A DNA stretch of 64,000 nucleotides. It comes from CAYNRG01 sp047973125 (GTDB lineage Bacteria > Bacillota_I > Bacilli_A > Erysipelotrichales > Erysipelotrichaceae). A model generated the notes under the pieces. That model saw nothing but the letters and a program-made list of their open reading frames with translations, searched no databases and was not told the origin of the DNA. How positions within the stretch are numbered: the stretch's first letter is position 1; every line of letters starts with the position of its first letter. Positions 17,339-26,329 of this stretch are shown here, piece after piece. Both the position numbers and the translations under genes were made by a program. The DNA is taken from positions 165,379-229,378 of the forward strand of contig JBKEBK010000025.1 of assembly GCA_047973125.1 (NCBI GenBank), given 5' to 3'.

Positions 17339-18360
17339 TAATCACCCTGTTTATTTACATTACTTAATACTCTTTCATAAATCACTTTTAATTTTTTTCC
17401 AATTGATTCAATTCCACGATCTTTTGCAGTAATGTAACCAAGCTCACTAACACTTGGTAATTCCTTTTCTATAATACCTTTAATTTTTGAAATAAATTCT
17501 TCATTATTTTTTGCTTTATAACAATTTTTTCCATCTTCAAGCCATGTATCAAACACTCCAATATCACGAACTAGCACTTCCTGTTTTGCAGCAAGTGCTT
17601 CTAAAACAACAATACCTTCAGTTTCTTCATATGATGGGAAGAAAAAACAGTTAGATGCCATAAAAGCTCCTTCTAAAATAGGTCCTTTTACATAACCTGG
17701 AAAAAATACATTTTTTGGATAGTCTTCCGTAACTTCTCTTACACTTCTAGGAATGATCATCGGACTTGTATATCCAAACCAAATGAACTTATACTCAGGA
17801 AAAGATTTTGCGATTTCAACAAAATCTAATATACCCTTTCTTTCAAAATATAGTCCAACAGAAAGAATAACTTTATCATTATTATCAATATTAAAATATT
17901 TTTTGAAGGCTTTAACTTTCTCTTCATTATATTCAAACCTAGACAAGTCTATACCATTTGATAGGGCATTTATCGGCGTATTTATACCATAACCTTCTAA
18001 TAGTTTCTTTGAATATGGTGTCGGTGTAATAATCTCATCAGCCAAAGGATAAAGTGAAAGAAGCCATTTTTTAAATAATGGTGCAATTTGATTAGACAAC
18101 ACAAAAGAATTTTTGAAATCTTCCTCAGTAGAATGAGCGTGATAAATAATAGGTTTATTGTCTTTTCTCGCTCTTTTAATAATTGATTCACTATTTATAC
18201 CAACAGTATTAATATGTAAAACATCATAATCTTTTTCCCAAGGATCTGTTGTATATTCAATACCAACAGAAGTTAATGCTGCCTGTTGATGTTTTAAAGC
18301 TCTTCCAATTCCAGAGCTTTGTAACATTTTTTCACTCTCAAAATATAATAATATTTTCAT
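17338..18360 (-). CDS. GT4 glycosyltransferase, CpoA-like diglycosyl-diacylglycerol synthase
   Basis: 340-residue GT4 enzyme. The N-terminus SSGIGRALKHQQAALTSVGI, the segment HAHSTEEDFKNSFVLSNQIA and ALSNGIDLSRF recall pneumococcal CpoA / Acholeplasma DGS, which add a second hexose to monoglucosyl-diacylglycerol. The EEExG-type sugar-nucleotide motif is EETEGIVVLEAL. First gene of the three-gene glycolipid operon, 1-base overlap with the flippase-like gene, promoter immediately upstream. The sugar added (glucose or galactose) cannot be told from sequence alone. Confidence 0.85.
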   Translation of the reverse strand: MKILLYFESEKMLQSSGIGRALKHQQAALTSVGIEYTTDPWEKDYDVLHINTVGINSESIIKRARKDNKPIIYHAHSTEEDFKNSFVLSNQIAPLFKKWLLSLYPLADEIITPTPYSKKLLEGYGINTPINALSNGIDLSRFEYNEEKVKAFKKYFNIDNNDKVILSVGLYFERKGILDFVEIAKSFPEYKFIWFGYTSPMIIPRSVREVTEDYPKNVFFPGYVKGPILEGAFMASNCFFFPSYEETEGIVVLEALAAKQEVLVRDIGVFDTWLEDGKNCYKAKNNEEFISKIKGIIEKELPSVSELGYITAKDRGIESIGKKLKVIYERVLSNVNKQGD

Positions 18361-18375
18361 GTTATCACCTACTAT

Positions 18376-18404
18376 ATTATATACTTTTTATAACAAAACT
18401 TCAA
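18376..18404 (-). promoter_or_regulatory. Promoter of the glycolipid operon
   Basis: Minus strand TTGAAG (18399-18404), 17-base spacer, TATAAT (18376-18381), ending 15 bases before the CpoA-like ATG. Confidence 0.7.
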
Positions 18405-18410
18405 ACAATG

Positions 18411-18440
18411 AAAAAAAAGTATTGGCTATTAACCAATACT
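18411..18440 (-). terminator. Terminator after PFOR
   Basis: 8-bp stem AGTATTGG/CCAATACT with 7-base loop; on the minus strand it runs into eight T. It begins 5 bases after the PFOR stop. Confidence 0.85.
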
Positions 18441-18445
18441 ATTTT

Positions 18446-21400
18446 TTATTTTTCTAACTTTTTAATTAGATTTGAATAACGTTTTTGTGCATCACTTAGC
18501 GTCTTACTGTATAACTTGTCAGCCGCTTCTGTACCTTTAATTTTTTCTAGTTGGCTAAATCTTGTTTCTGCCATTAAGAAATCTCTAAATTTATCCCAGT
18601 TAGGTTCTTTAGAATCAACAACTAAAGGATTTTCATTTCTAGGATCAAAGCGATATAGTGGTAAATATCCACATTCAACTGCAGCACTTTGAGTCTTTTG
18701 ATGGTTCTTAAGTCCACCTTTAATTCCATGTTCTACACAAGGAGAATAAGCAATAATTAATGATGGTCCTTTATATTCCTCAGCCTCTTTAATTGCTTTT
18801 AATGTTTGGTTCTTATTTGCACCCATTGCAATTTGAGCAACGTATACATGACCATAAGCCATTGCAATCATACCTAAGTCTTTCTTAGCTGTTGGCTTAC
18901 CTCCAGCTGCAAACTTAGCAATTGATGCTGCTTGAGAAGCCTTTGATGATTGTCCACCAGTATTTGAATAAACTTCTGTATCAAGAACAAGTACATTAAC
19001 ATCAAGTTCATTTGCAAGAACATGATCTAATCCACCATATCCAATGTCAAATGCCCATCCATCTCCACCAACGATCCAAACAGATTTTCCAACAAGATCT
19101 CTCTCTAAGTCAAGAAGTTCTTTAACTCCTTCAACTTTTGAATTTTTAACACCAGTAATAATCTTATCTTTAACTAAACGTTGAGCTTCACGATCTCCAT
19201 CAGCAGCGATATATGAATTAAATGCTTCTTTTAATTCTGGTTCAACTTTATCTAAATTTTCTTCAATTATTTGTAAGATTTTTGCTTCTTTAACATTTTG
19301 AGCAACTGCCATACCAAATCCGTATTCAGCATTATCTTCAAATAAACTATTTGCCCAAGCAACCCCTTCACCATTCTTATCATTTGTAAATGGTGTAGAT
19401 GGAGTTGATCCACAGTATATTGAAGAACATCCAGTAGCATTAGCTACCATCATATCTTTACCATAAAGTTGTGAAACAAGTTTATAATATGGAGTTTCTC
19501 CACAACCAGGACAAGCACCTGAAACTTCAAAATATGGTCTTAAGAACTGAGAACCCTTTACAGTTGTAGTCGGGAAATACTCACTCTTATAATCAATATC
19601 GTTGTATAGATAATCTGCAAGTGGTTCATTAGAAATTTCTTCATTTACATCAACCATTGATAATGCTTTATTACCAGCCTTACCTGGACACTCAACAACA
19701 CATAGTTCACAACCTACACAGTTTGCAGGAGAAACTTGAATGCGATATTTTAACTCAGTAACATCTTTACCCATTGCTTGAATTGTATCAAATTCTTGTG
19801 GAGCATTCTTAATTTCTTCATCAGTTAATAAGAATTGACGAATAGTTCCATGTGGACACACATAACTACAGAATCCACATTGAATACAGTTCTCAGAATG
19901 CCACTTTGGAACTTGAGTAGCTATCGTGCGTTTTTCTTTAAAAGATACGTTGTTTCTTATAGATCCATCTAATAAATTATGTTTAGTAAATGCACTAACT
20001 GGTAAATCATTACCATTAAGTGAATTTATAATTGCAACATGCTCATCAAAGTATTTATCATTAGTAGTAACCTTAGTTTCATTAACACTAACATTAGCCC
20101 ATTCAGCTTTTACTTCAATTTTATTTAAACCAGCTTTTCCTTCATCAATTGCTTTATAGTTTAGTTTAACAACTTCTTCACCCTTTTTAGAGTAAGATTT
20201 CTTAGCCATTGCTTTCATATAATCTACAGCCTGTGGATAAGCAATAATTTGTTCGTTCAAGGCAAAGAAAGCAGATTGAAGAATTGTATTTGTTCTTCTT
20301 CCCATACCAATTTCTTGTGCAATTGAAGTTGCATCTATAATATAAAATTCTGCATTTTTATTTGCTAATTGAACCAACATTTTCTTAGGAAGATGTTTTT
20401 CAATCTCACTTGCAGGGAAAGTAGTATTAAGTAAGAAAGTACCACCCTGTTTTAAGTTAGAAAGCATATCATATTTAAATACGTATGAATCTAGTGAACA
20501 AGAAATAAAGTCAGCCTGTGTTACATAATAAGTTGATTGAATTGGAGAAGGTCCAAAACGTAAATGAGAACGAGTTACTCCTCCAGCTTTTTTTGAATCA
20601 TAAGCAAAGTATGCTTGTGCATATAAATCTGTATTATCACCAATAATTTTAATTGTACCCTTGTTTGCTGAAACTGTTCCATCTGATCCTAGACCATAGA
20701 ACAAGCAAGAAGTATAATCTGGTTTTAATTCAATTGGTGCAGTATCTAATGACAAATTAGTTACATCATCTTTAATACCAATTGTGAATTCTTCTTTTGG
20801 TGAATCCTTTTTTAACTCTTCAAATACACCGTTAATATGTTGAGGATTAGTATCTTTAGAACCCATACCATAACGACCACCAACAATTAAAATGTCTTCA
20901 TTTTTAAGTGCACTTAGCATATCTAAATATAAAGGTTCTCTAGAACCCATTTCTTTAGTTCTATCAAGTACAGCAATTTTCTTAACTGTTTTAGGTAAAG
21001 CATTTTTTAAATATTCAGTAGAGAAAGGACGATATAAATGAACTTTTATAAGACCAACCTTTTCTCCATTAAGGCGTAATGCATCAATTGTTTCTTTTAT
21101 TGTTTCAGTTACTGATCCCATTGCCACAATAATTCTTTCAGCATCAGGTGCACCATAATATGTAAATGGAGCGTAGTTGCGTCCTGTATGAGTACTAATT
21201 TCCTTCATATATTTAGCAACAATATCAGCTACTTTAGAATAGTGTACATTCTGAGCTTCTTTACCTTGGAAAAATATATCATCGTTTTCTGCACCACCAC
21301 GAGTTACTGCATTTGAGTGTGGATTTAATGCATTTTTTCTAAACTCTTCAACTTTTTCAAAGTTAATAAGTGTCTTTAAATAGTCGTAGTCCATTACTTC

Positions 21401-21958
21401 AATTTTTTGAATTTCATGCGATGTTCTAAAACCGTCAAAAAAGTGAATCATTGGAGATAATGCCTCAATTGCTGATAAATGAGTAACTCCAGATAAATCC
21501 ATACATTCTTGAACTGAGTGCGAGCATATAATTGGAACTCCTGTTTGACGACATGCATAGATATCACTATGGTCCCCAAAGATATTTAATGCACGACTTG
21601 CTAATGCTCTTGCAGCTACATGAATTACTCCAGGCAGCAATTCACCTGCCATTTTATAAAGGTTAGGAATCATTAATAACAATCCTTGTGATGCTGTATA
21701 TGTCGAAGCGTAAGCTCCTCCTTGCAGTACCCCGTGGACAGCTCCTGCTGCTCCTCCTTCTGATTGCATCTCTACAACCTTAACAGTTGTATCAAATAAA
21801 TTTTTGCGACCTTGAGATGCCCAAGCGTCGACTACCTCTGCCATTGGAGATGATGGAGTAATAGGGTAAATCCCTGATACTTCACTAAACGCATAAGCCG
21901 CATGGGCTGTTGCTGTATTTCCATCCATTGACTGAAAAACTTTTTTTGATGTTGTCAT
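18446..21958 (-). CDS. nifJ: Pyruvate:ferredoxin (flavodoxin) oxidoreductase
   Basis: Single-chain homodimeric PFOR converting pyruvate and CoA to acetyl-CoA, CO2 and reduced ferredoxin. Order of domains: pyrimidine-binding N-domain (YPITPSSPMAEV), domain II/III, two [4Fe-4S] motifs CIQCGFCSYVCPHG and CVGCELCVVECPG, a third cluster starting CPGCGETPYY, and the TPP domain with GGDGWAFDIGYGG and DTEVYSNTGGQ. About 1170 residues, full length. Of two tandem ATGs the second (21958) has the better spacing to AAGGAGG. Monocistronic by its own promoter and terminator. Marks an anaerobic, ferredoxin-based pyruvate metabolism. Confidence 0.96.
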   Translation of the reverse strand: MTTSKKVFQSMDGNTATAHAAYAFSEVSGIYPITPSSPMAEVVDAWASQGRKNLFDTTVKVVEMQSEGGAAGAVHGVLQGGAYASTYTASQGLLLMIPNLYKMAGELLPGVIHVAARALASRALNIFGDHSDIYACRQTGVPIICSHSVQECMDLSGVTHLSAIEALSPMIHFFDGFRTSHEIQKIEVMDYDYLKTLINFEKVEEFRKNALNPHSNAVTRGGAENDDIFFQGKEAQNVHYSKVADIVAKYMKEISTHTGRNYAPFTYYGAPDAERIIVAMGSVTETIKETIDALRLNGEKVGLIKVHLYRPFSTEYLKNALPKTVKKIAVLDRTKEMGSREPLYLDMLSALKNEDILIVGGRYGMGSKDTNPQHINGVFEELKKDSPKEEFTIGIKDDVTNLSLDTAPIELKPDYTSCLFYGLGSDGTVSANKGTIKIIGDNTDLYAQAYFAYDSKKAGGVTRSHLRFGPSPIQSTYYVTQADFISCSLDSYVFKYDMLSNLKQGGTFLLNTTFPASEIEKHLPKKMLVQLANKNAEFYIIDATSIAQEIGMGRRTNTILQSAFFALNEQIIAYPQAVDYMKAMAKKSYSKKGEEVVKLNYKAIDEGKAGLNKIEVKAEWANVSVNETKVTTNDKYFDEHVAIINSLNGNDLPVSAFTKHNLLDGSIRNNVSFKEKRTIATQVPKWHSENCIQCGFCSYVCPHGTIRQFLLTDEEIKNAPQEFDTIQAMGKDVTELKYRIQVSPANCVGCELCVVECPGKAGNKALSMVDVNEEISNEPLADYLYNDIDYKSEYFPTTTVKGSQFLRPYFEVSGACPGCGETPYYKLVSQLYGKDMMVANATGCSSIYCGSTPSTPFTNDKNGEGVAWANSLFEDNAEYGFGMAVAQNVKEAKILQIIEENLDKVEPELKEAFNSYIAADGDREAQRLVKDKIITGVKNSKVEGVKELLDLERDLVGKSVWIVGGDGWAFDIGYGGLDHVLANELDVNVLVLDTEVYSNTGGQSSKASQAASIAKFAAGGKPTAKKDLGMIAMAYGHVYVAQIAMGANKNQTLKAIKEAEEYKGPSLIIAYSPCVEHGIKGGLKNHQKTQSAAVECGYLPLYRFDPRNENPLVVDSKEPNWDKFRDFLMAETRFSQLEKIKGTEAADKLYSKTLSDAQKRYSNLIKKLEK

Positions 21959-21990
21959 CATTTCCTCCTTGTGGTTTTGTTTCCTATACT

Positions 21991-22019
21991 ATTATAACGC
22001 AAATCAACATACTTTTAAA
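21991..22019 (-). promoter_or_regulatory. Candidate PFOR promoter
   Basis: Minus-strand TATAAT (21991-21996) with TTTAAA 17 bases upstream (22014-22019). The -10 is perfect, the -35 only partial. Confidence 0.55.
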
Positions 22020-22031
22020 CATAAAGTTCAC

Positions 22032-22078
22032 AAAAAAAGGAGTTTATTTGATCAACCTAAACATATTTGATCAACTCC
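22032..22078 (-). terminator. Terminator overlapping the 3' end of pyrR
   Basis: Minus strand: GGAGTT then GATCAA, loop, TTGATC, a short AAATA bulge, AACTCC and seven T. The outer stem is 22039-22044 with 22073-22078. It uses two copies of the 12-base direct repeat TATTTGATCAAC (22045-22056, 22064-22075), whose palindromic core TTGATCAA supplies the inner stem. The 5' arm is pyrR coding sequence. Confidence 0.75.
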
Positions 22079-22561
22079 ATCAATTTCTCGCATTTTAACA
22101 AGTACTTCTTCCTCTTTTGAGGTTGGTAAATTTTTACCAACATAATCTGCTCTGATTGGTAACTCTCTGTGTCCCCTATCAACCAAAACTGCCAGTTGGA
22201 TTTGTTTGGGACGTCCATAGAATGTAATTCCATCCATAGCCGCTCTTATAGTTCTTCCTGAGTATAAAACATCATCTACAAGAATAACTATTTTATTAAT
22301 GGTGCTAATAGCTAAATCAGGAATATTATCTTTCTTTTTTTTCTCATCATCTCTCCAATAGGAAACATCAACCTCACCAACTAAAACTTTACCATCTTCA
22401 AACTCATTGATTAAAGATGCTATTCTATTTGCTAAAATAATTCCCCTTGTTTTTATACCTATCAACACAATATTCTCACAACCCTTATTCTTTTCAACTA
22501 TCTCATGAGCTATTCTAATTAGTGATCTACTTATCCCAATCTCATTAATTATTTCTTTCAT
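22052..22561 (-). CDS. pyrR: PyrR, bifunctional pyrimidine attenuation regulator / uracil phosphoribosyltransferase
   Basis: PRPP-binding motif VILVDDVLYSGRTIRAA is exact for PyrR. The segment GRPKQIQLAVLVDRGHRELPIRADYVGKN is the PyrR-specific stretch that includes RNA-contact residues. 169 residues, near the usual 180. Clear AAGGAG site. In Bacillota PyrR binds pyr leader RNA in response to UMP, and also makes UMP from uracil. No pyrimidine biosynthesis gene is nearby; here it overlaps a transglycosylase gene by 17 bases, so its targets must be elsewhere or its enzyme activity is what matters. Confidence 0.94.
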   Translation of the reverse strand: MKEIINEIGISRSLIRIAHEIVEKNKGCENIVLIGIKTRGIILANRIASLINEFEDGKVLVGEVDVSYWRDDEKKKKDNIPDLAISTINKIVILVDDVLYSGRTIRAAMDGITFYGRPKQIQLAVLVDRGHRELPIRADYVGKNLPTSKEEEVLVKMREIDGVDQICLG

Positions 22562-23273
22562 TATTTCTCCTTTTTGACCTTGAATTTATTACATCATCCA
22601 TTTGTGTCTTACTAATTATTTTTTCATTCACCATTGCTCTTAAAACAACCTCTTGACGCTCATAAATTTTATCATATCCATTACTTAGCTGATAAATACT
22701 TGGAGATTGAGGAAGACCAGCTAAAATTGTAGCTTCATATAAATCTAATTCATTTGGAAACTTATCAAAATATCCCATACTAGCTGAATGTATTCCATAA
22801 AACCCATCGCCATAATAATTAATATTTACATACATTTCTAAAATTTCATCTTTTGTATACATCCTCTCTAAATCTCTTGTAAGAAAAATTTCAGCACATT
22901 TTCTTTTAAATGAAGGTGCATTTGAAAAATACATATTCTTAGCAACCTGCTGAGTTATGGTACTACCACCTTCAACAACCTCAGATTCTTTCACATTAGT
23001 GAAAAATGCCCTAATTATAGAAATGATATCAATACCCTGCCTTTTATAAAATCTTCTATCCTCTGTTGCAACAACTGCCTTTAAAAATAAATCATCAATA
23101 TTATTATAATTAGTATAACCTTCAATCATTTTCAACTCATTAACTTTATCTTCAATAGATTCACTATTAGTTACACTTTTATATGTACTAAATCCAGTAT
23201 AAAAAACAGTAAAAGCTAACCCTAAGCAAATAAAAGTAAAAATTATAAATAATTTTTTAAAAAATCTTCTCAT
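22545..23273 (-). CDS. Monofunctional peptidoglycan glycosyltransferase (GT51)
   Basis: N-terminal membrane anchor (about 8-29) followed by a GT51 domain and no transpeptidase, i.e. MtgA/Sgt-type lipid II polymerase at the outer face of the membrane. Motifs: EDRRFYKRQG with catalytic glutamate E71, GGSTITQQVAKN, KRKCAEIFLTRDLER, KDEILEMYVN and GIHSASMGYF. Motif 1 normally reads EDxxFxxHxG; here the histidine is replaced by arginine. 242 residues, standard. GGAG 5 bases before ATG. Indicates the organism makes a cell wall. Confidence 0.92.
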   Translation of the reverse strand: MRRFFKKLFIIFTFICLGLAFTVFYTGFSTYKSVTNSESIEDKVNELKMIEGYTNYNNIDDLFLKAVVATEDRRFYKRQGIDIISIIRAFFTNVKESEVVEGGSTITQQVAKNMYFSNAPSFKRKCAEIFLTRDLERMYTKDEILEMYVNINYYGDGFYGIHSASMGYFDKFPNELDLYEATILAGLPQSPSIYQLSNGYDKIYERQEVVLRAMVNEKIISKTQMDDVINSRSKRRNNERNN

Positions 23274-23283
23274 AAATTCTCCT

Positions 23284-23310
23284 AATAAAAAGAGACAATG
23301 CTCTTTTATT
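23284..23310 (-). terminator. Possible weak terminator/attenuator after yneF
   Basis: Minus strand AATAAAAGAG, 6-base loop, CTCTTTTTATT. The stem is AT-rich with one bulged base and includes the yneF stop. It ends right before the Shine-Dalgarno of the transglycosylase gene, so it could be partial read-through control. Confidence 0.4.
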
Positions 23311-23512
23311 GTCCCATAGATTTCATAATTGCTCTTATTTTAGACTCAGAAGGTTTTTGTCCCATTTGACGATACATTGCACGAATAACTTTCTCATTCA
23401 TTTGTGCTGCTTGTTGCTTTTGCATTGCACGTCTTGTGAAATAGAAACCTAAACCACCACCAATAATTAAACCTACTATAAGACTCGATATTGACGTCCA
23501 GAAAATATCCAT
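23306..23512 (-). CDS. yneF: YneF-family small membrane protein (UPF0154)
   Basis: 68 residues: an N-terminal transmembrane helix (ISSLIVGLIIGGGLGFYFT) followed by a charged helix RRAMQKQQ and the family signature MYRQMGQKPSESKIRAIMKSM. Function is unknown in the family. The upstream ribosome-binding site is AGGTGGTGG. It is preceded by a structured, promoter-bearing RNA region. Confidence 0.88.
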   Translation of the reverse strand: MDIFWTSISSLIVGLIIGGGLGFYFTRRAMQKQQAAQMNEKVIRAMYRQMGQKPSESKIRAIMKSMGQ

Positions 23513-23583
23513 TCTTCCACCACCTAACTCTTTTTATAATATTTGACAACATCTTTAAATGTTTCAAGTTATCATTAAATTGA

Positions 23584-23730
23584 CCAAAAGGGTTGATATT
23601 TATCCCTGTTACGTACAGGTGGAATTCCTGCTTTACATTCGGGATTCTTGATTAATCAAGCATTCACACCTAATAAAGACTCCAGATTTCCTTATATCAC
23701 TATGTAGGAAATATATTTGTTCCCTTTTGG
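23584..23730 (-). ncRNA. Structured RNA, 6S-like or a yneF leader
   Basis: The ~290 bases between yneF and parC hold no gene. On the minus strand a TATAAT (23737-23742) is followed at the expected transcription start by CCAAAAGGG (23722-23730). Its exact complement CCCTTTTGG lies 130 bases on (23584-23592). Between them are further nested pairings: AUAUUU/AAAUAU, UGGA/UCCA, CUUUA/UAAAG and an apical CUUGA-UUAA-UCAAG. The result is a rod with closing stem, large internal bubble and apical hairpin, as in 6S RNA, though shorter than usual. No T-tract follows the closing stem, so it could instead be the 5' leader of yneF, which starts 71 bases later. I recognise no riboswitch consensus. Confidence 0.45.
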
Positions 23731-23736
23731 AATTTT

Positions 23737-23765
23737 ATTATATCACATATTAAATTTTTTTCATA
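23737..23765 (-). promoter_or_regulatory. Candidate promoter of the structured RNA / yneF
   Basis: Minus-strand perfect -10 TATAAT (23737-23742); the -35 region is poor (TATGAA at 23760-23765, 17-base spacer). Confidence 0.5.
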
Positions 23766-23802
23766 TTCATTTTAAAAAATATTTACTAAAAAGGAGCTTT
23801 CT

Positions 23803-26325
23803 TTACTCATCAAATAAATCTAATAATTCAAAATTTTCGAAACTTTTTTTAGCTGTTTCTGATGTTTTATCTTCCATAAGATTTTCATCATTAGGCACAT
23901 CAACAATTAAACATTCTTCAATTTGTTTCTCATAAATATAGGCATTACTTAGATCAACAACACTTGAAAATGTGGCATCTTTTTGCATCAAAGGTACATC
24001 TTTTGCTTGAATTATTATCTCATTTGGATCTTGAAATTTAATTTCATCATATGCCCCTACTGCTTTAATATCAATAATTTCATATGGATTTGTCTTTAGT
24101 TTTTTACAAATCATTTCTCCTTTTACTACCCTTGAAGTCTTTTCAATATCATGATATCTTACTCTTTTCATCAATCCTCTATTTGTCAGTACAAATAGAT
24201 TATAATTTTCATCAGGAAGCACACACGAACTACTAATTAAATCTCCCTTAGAAAAATTCATGGCCTTAACTCCTCTTGACTTTGTATTAGTACTCGGAAT
24301 TAAGTCAGAGTTATACCTTGTAATAAAACCATTTTTACTAATAACTAATATTTCTTGATGTGCGTAGCATAAAAAAGCCTTTACTAACACATCACCCTTT
24401 TTCATTTTCATTGCAGGAAAAGTTTTGTTATTCCTTTGAACATCCCATTGTTTTATTGGGGTCTTCTTTATCATCCCATTATCACTTATAGTTACAATCC
24501 AGGCATAGCTATCAAAATTTTTAATAACAATTGCATTGACAATCTTATCATCAGGATCAATTTTAACACGACTACTTACATGTAAACCAACATCTCTCCA
24601 TTTGGCTTCTTCAATTTCATATACAGGAAGATAAATATAATTTCCAAATGAAGTAAAAAGTATCAGTGTATCAAGAGTATCAACTTCCATAGAACCAATT
24701 AACTCATCAGATTCCTTTAAACCTGTTAATCCTTCCGTTGCTGCAAAAGACCTTAGTGATACACGTTTAGTGTAACCATCTTTTGATACAGTAATCATTA
24801 CTCTTTCATTAGCAATCATACTAGTTTTGTCAATAACAATGTCCTCTACCTTTTCTTCTATGATAGTTTTTCTTGGCATCGGGTAATCTTTTACTATTTG
24901 TTTCAGTTCATTTATTATTGTTAATTTCAATACATTTACATCTTCAAGAATAGTTTTATATTCCTCAATCTTATTAACAAGTAATGCAAACTCTTCTCTT
25001 AGAGCCACGATATCTGTAGAACTTAATCGATAAAGTCTTAATGTAACAATAGCTTCTGCTTGTTCATCACTAAAGTTAAAGTGGTTACAAAGTTGATCTT
25101 TTGAGTCCTTTTTATCTTTTGACTGACGGATTATTTTTATTATCTCATCCATAACAGAGACCGCCTTCATCAATCCCTCTAGGACATGACATCGCTTTTC
25201 CATCTTTTCTAATTCATACTTACTACGATTTATAACAACTTCTTTTCTATGATCAATAAAAGCATCAAGCAGATCCAATAAACCCATTTGTTTTGGGGTT
25301 TTATTAACTATAGCAACCATATTGTAATTATAATAAACCTGTAAATCAGTATTTTTATAAAAATAATTTAAAATTAGTTTTGAATCTAAATCTTTTTTTA
25401 TATCAACAACAATCTTAAGACCATTTCTATCAGATTCATCTCTTATATCCAATATACCATCAACTTCTTTAGATAATCTAATATCATCCATTTTACGAAC
25501 AAGATTAGCCTTTATTACTTCATATGGAATTTCGGTAATTACTAATTGATCAATTGTTTTATTCTCAACTATCTCAACTTTTGCACGAATAGCAACTCTA
25601 CCTTTTCCAGTTTGAAAAGCCTCTTTAATACCATCTTTTCCCTGAACAATCCCACCAGTAGGAAAATCTGGACCTGGAAGTATTTCCATTAGACTATCAA
25701 GGTTTGAATGTTCATGCATTATTCTAAAAATTGTAGCTTGAATCACTTCTGTAAGATTACACGGAGGAATATTTGTCGCATAACCTGCTGCAATTCCTGT
25801 TGCACCATTAACAAGTAATGTAGGGAACATCGCTGGAAGAACAGTTGGTTCTTGATCTGTATCATCAAAATTCGGAATAAACTCAACAGTGTTTTTATCA
25901 ATGTCAGCCATCATTGTTGAAGAAATCTTAGAAAGTCTTGCCTCCGTATAACGCATTGCAGCAGCAGGATCATCATCAATTGACCCATTATTACCATGCA
26001 TATCAATAAGTGGAGTTCTAACCTTCCAGTTTTGAGAAAGTCGAACCATTGCTTCGTAAACCGAAGAATCACCATGAGGATGGTAATTACCAATAACTAA
26101 ACCTACAGTTTTAGCAGATTTTCTATATTGCTTATCTGCAGTATTCCCATCATTGTGCATCGCATATAAAATTCTTCTTTGAACAGGCTTTAAACCATCA
26201 CGAGCATCTGGTAATGCACGATCTTGAATAATGTATTTTGAATATCTACCAAAACGATCTCCCATAATGTCTTCAATAGGCATAGGAATTAAAATGTTTT
26301 CTCTATTATTTTTTTCTTTTTTCAT
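23803..26325 (-). CDS. parC: DNA topoisomerase IV subunit A
   Basis: Type IIA topoisomerase breakage-reunion subunit that unlinks daughter chromosomes. ALPDARDGLKPVQRRILYAM and MRYTEARLS, with the active-site tyrosine, are clear. The quinolone-determining region reads HPHGDSSVYEAMVRLS, with the sensitive-type serine and acidic residue. The C-terminal beta-pinwheel lacks a proper GyrA box, which with the partner gene favours ParC over GyrA. 840 residues, usual length. 4 bases after parE, GAGGAG site. Confidence 0.94.
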   Translation of the reverse strand: MKKEKNNRENILIPMPIEDIMGDRFGRYSKYIIQDRALPDARDGLKPVQRRILYAMHNDGNTADKQYRKSAKTVGLVIGNYHPHGDSSVYEAMVRLSQNWKVRTPLIDMHGNNGSIDDDPAAAMRYTEARLSKISSTMMADIDKNTVEFIPNFDDTDQEPTVLPAMFPTLLVNGATGIAAGYATNIPPCNLTEVIQATIFRIMHEHSNLDSLMEILPGPDFPTGGIVQGKDGIKEAFQTGKGRVAIRAKVEIVENKTIDQLVITEIPYEVIKANLVRKMDDIRLSKEVDGILDIRDESDRNGLKIVVDIKKDLDSKLILNYFYKNTDLQVYYNYNMVAIVNKTPKQMGLLDLLDAFIDHRKEVVINRSKYELEKMEKRCHVLEGLMKAVSVMDEIIKIIRQSKDKKDSKDQLCNHFNFSDEQAEAIVTLRLYRLSSTDIVALREEFALLVNKIEEYKTILEDVNVLKLTIINELKQIVKDYPMPRKTIIEEKVEDIVIDKTSMIANERVMITVSKDGYTKRVSLRSFAATEGLTGLKESDELIGSMEVDTLDTLILFTSFGNYIYLPVYEIEEAKWRDVGLHVSSRVKIDPDDKIVNAIVIKNFDSYAWIVTISDNGMIKKTPIKQWDVQRNNKTFPAMKMKKGDVLVKAFLCYAHQEILVISKNGFITRYNSDLIPSTNTKSRGVKAMNFSKGDLISSSCVLPDENYNLFVLTNRGLMKRVRYHDIEKTSRVVKGEMICKKLKTNPYEIIDIKAVGAYDEIKFQDPNEIIIQAKDVPLMQKDATFSSVVDLSNAYIYEKQIEECLIVDVPNDENLMEDKTSETAKKSFENFELLDLFDE

Positions 26326-26329
26326 TTAT

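Noticed and set aside
18249..18479. Plus-strand frame across the start of the CpoA-like gene and the PFOR terminator
   Set aside because: It spans a promoter and a terminator of genes on the other strand and reads as random hydrophobic residues.
22045..22075. 12-base direct repeat, considered as an attachment site or short repeat array
   Set aside because: Only two copies; fully explained as the inner stem of the pyrR terminator.
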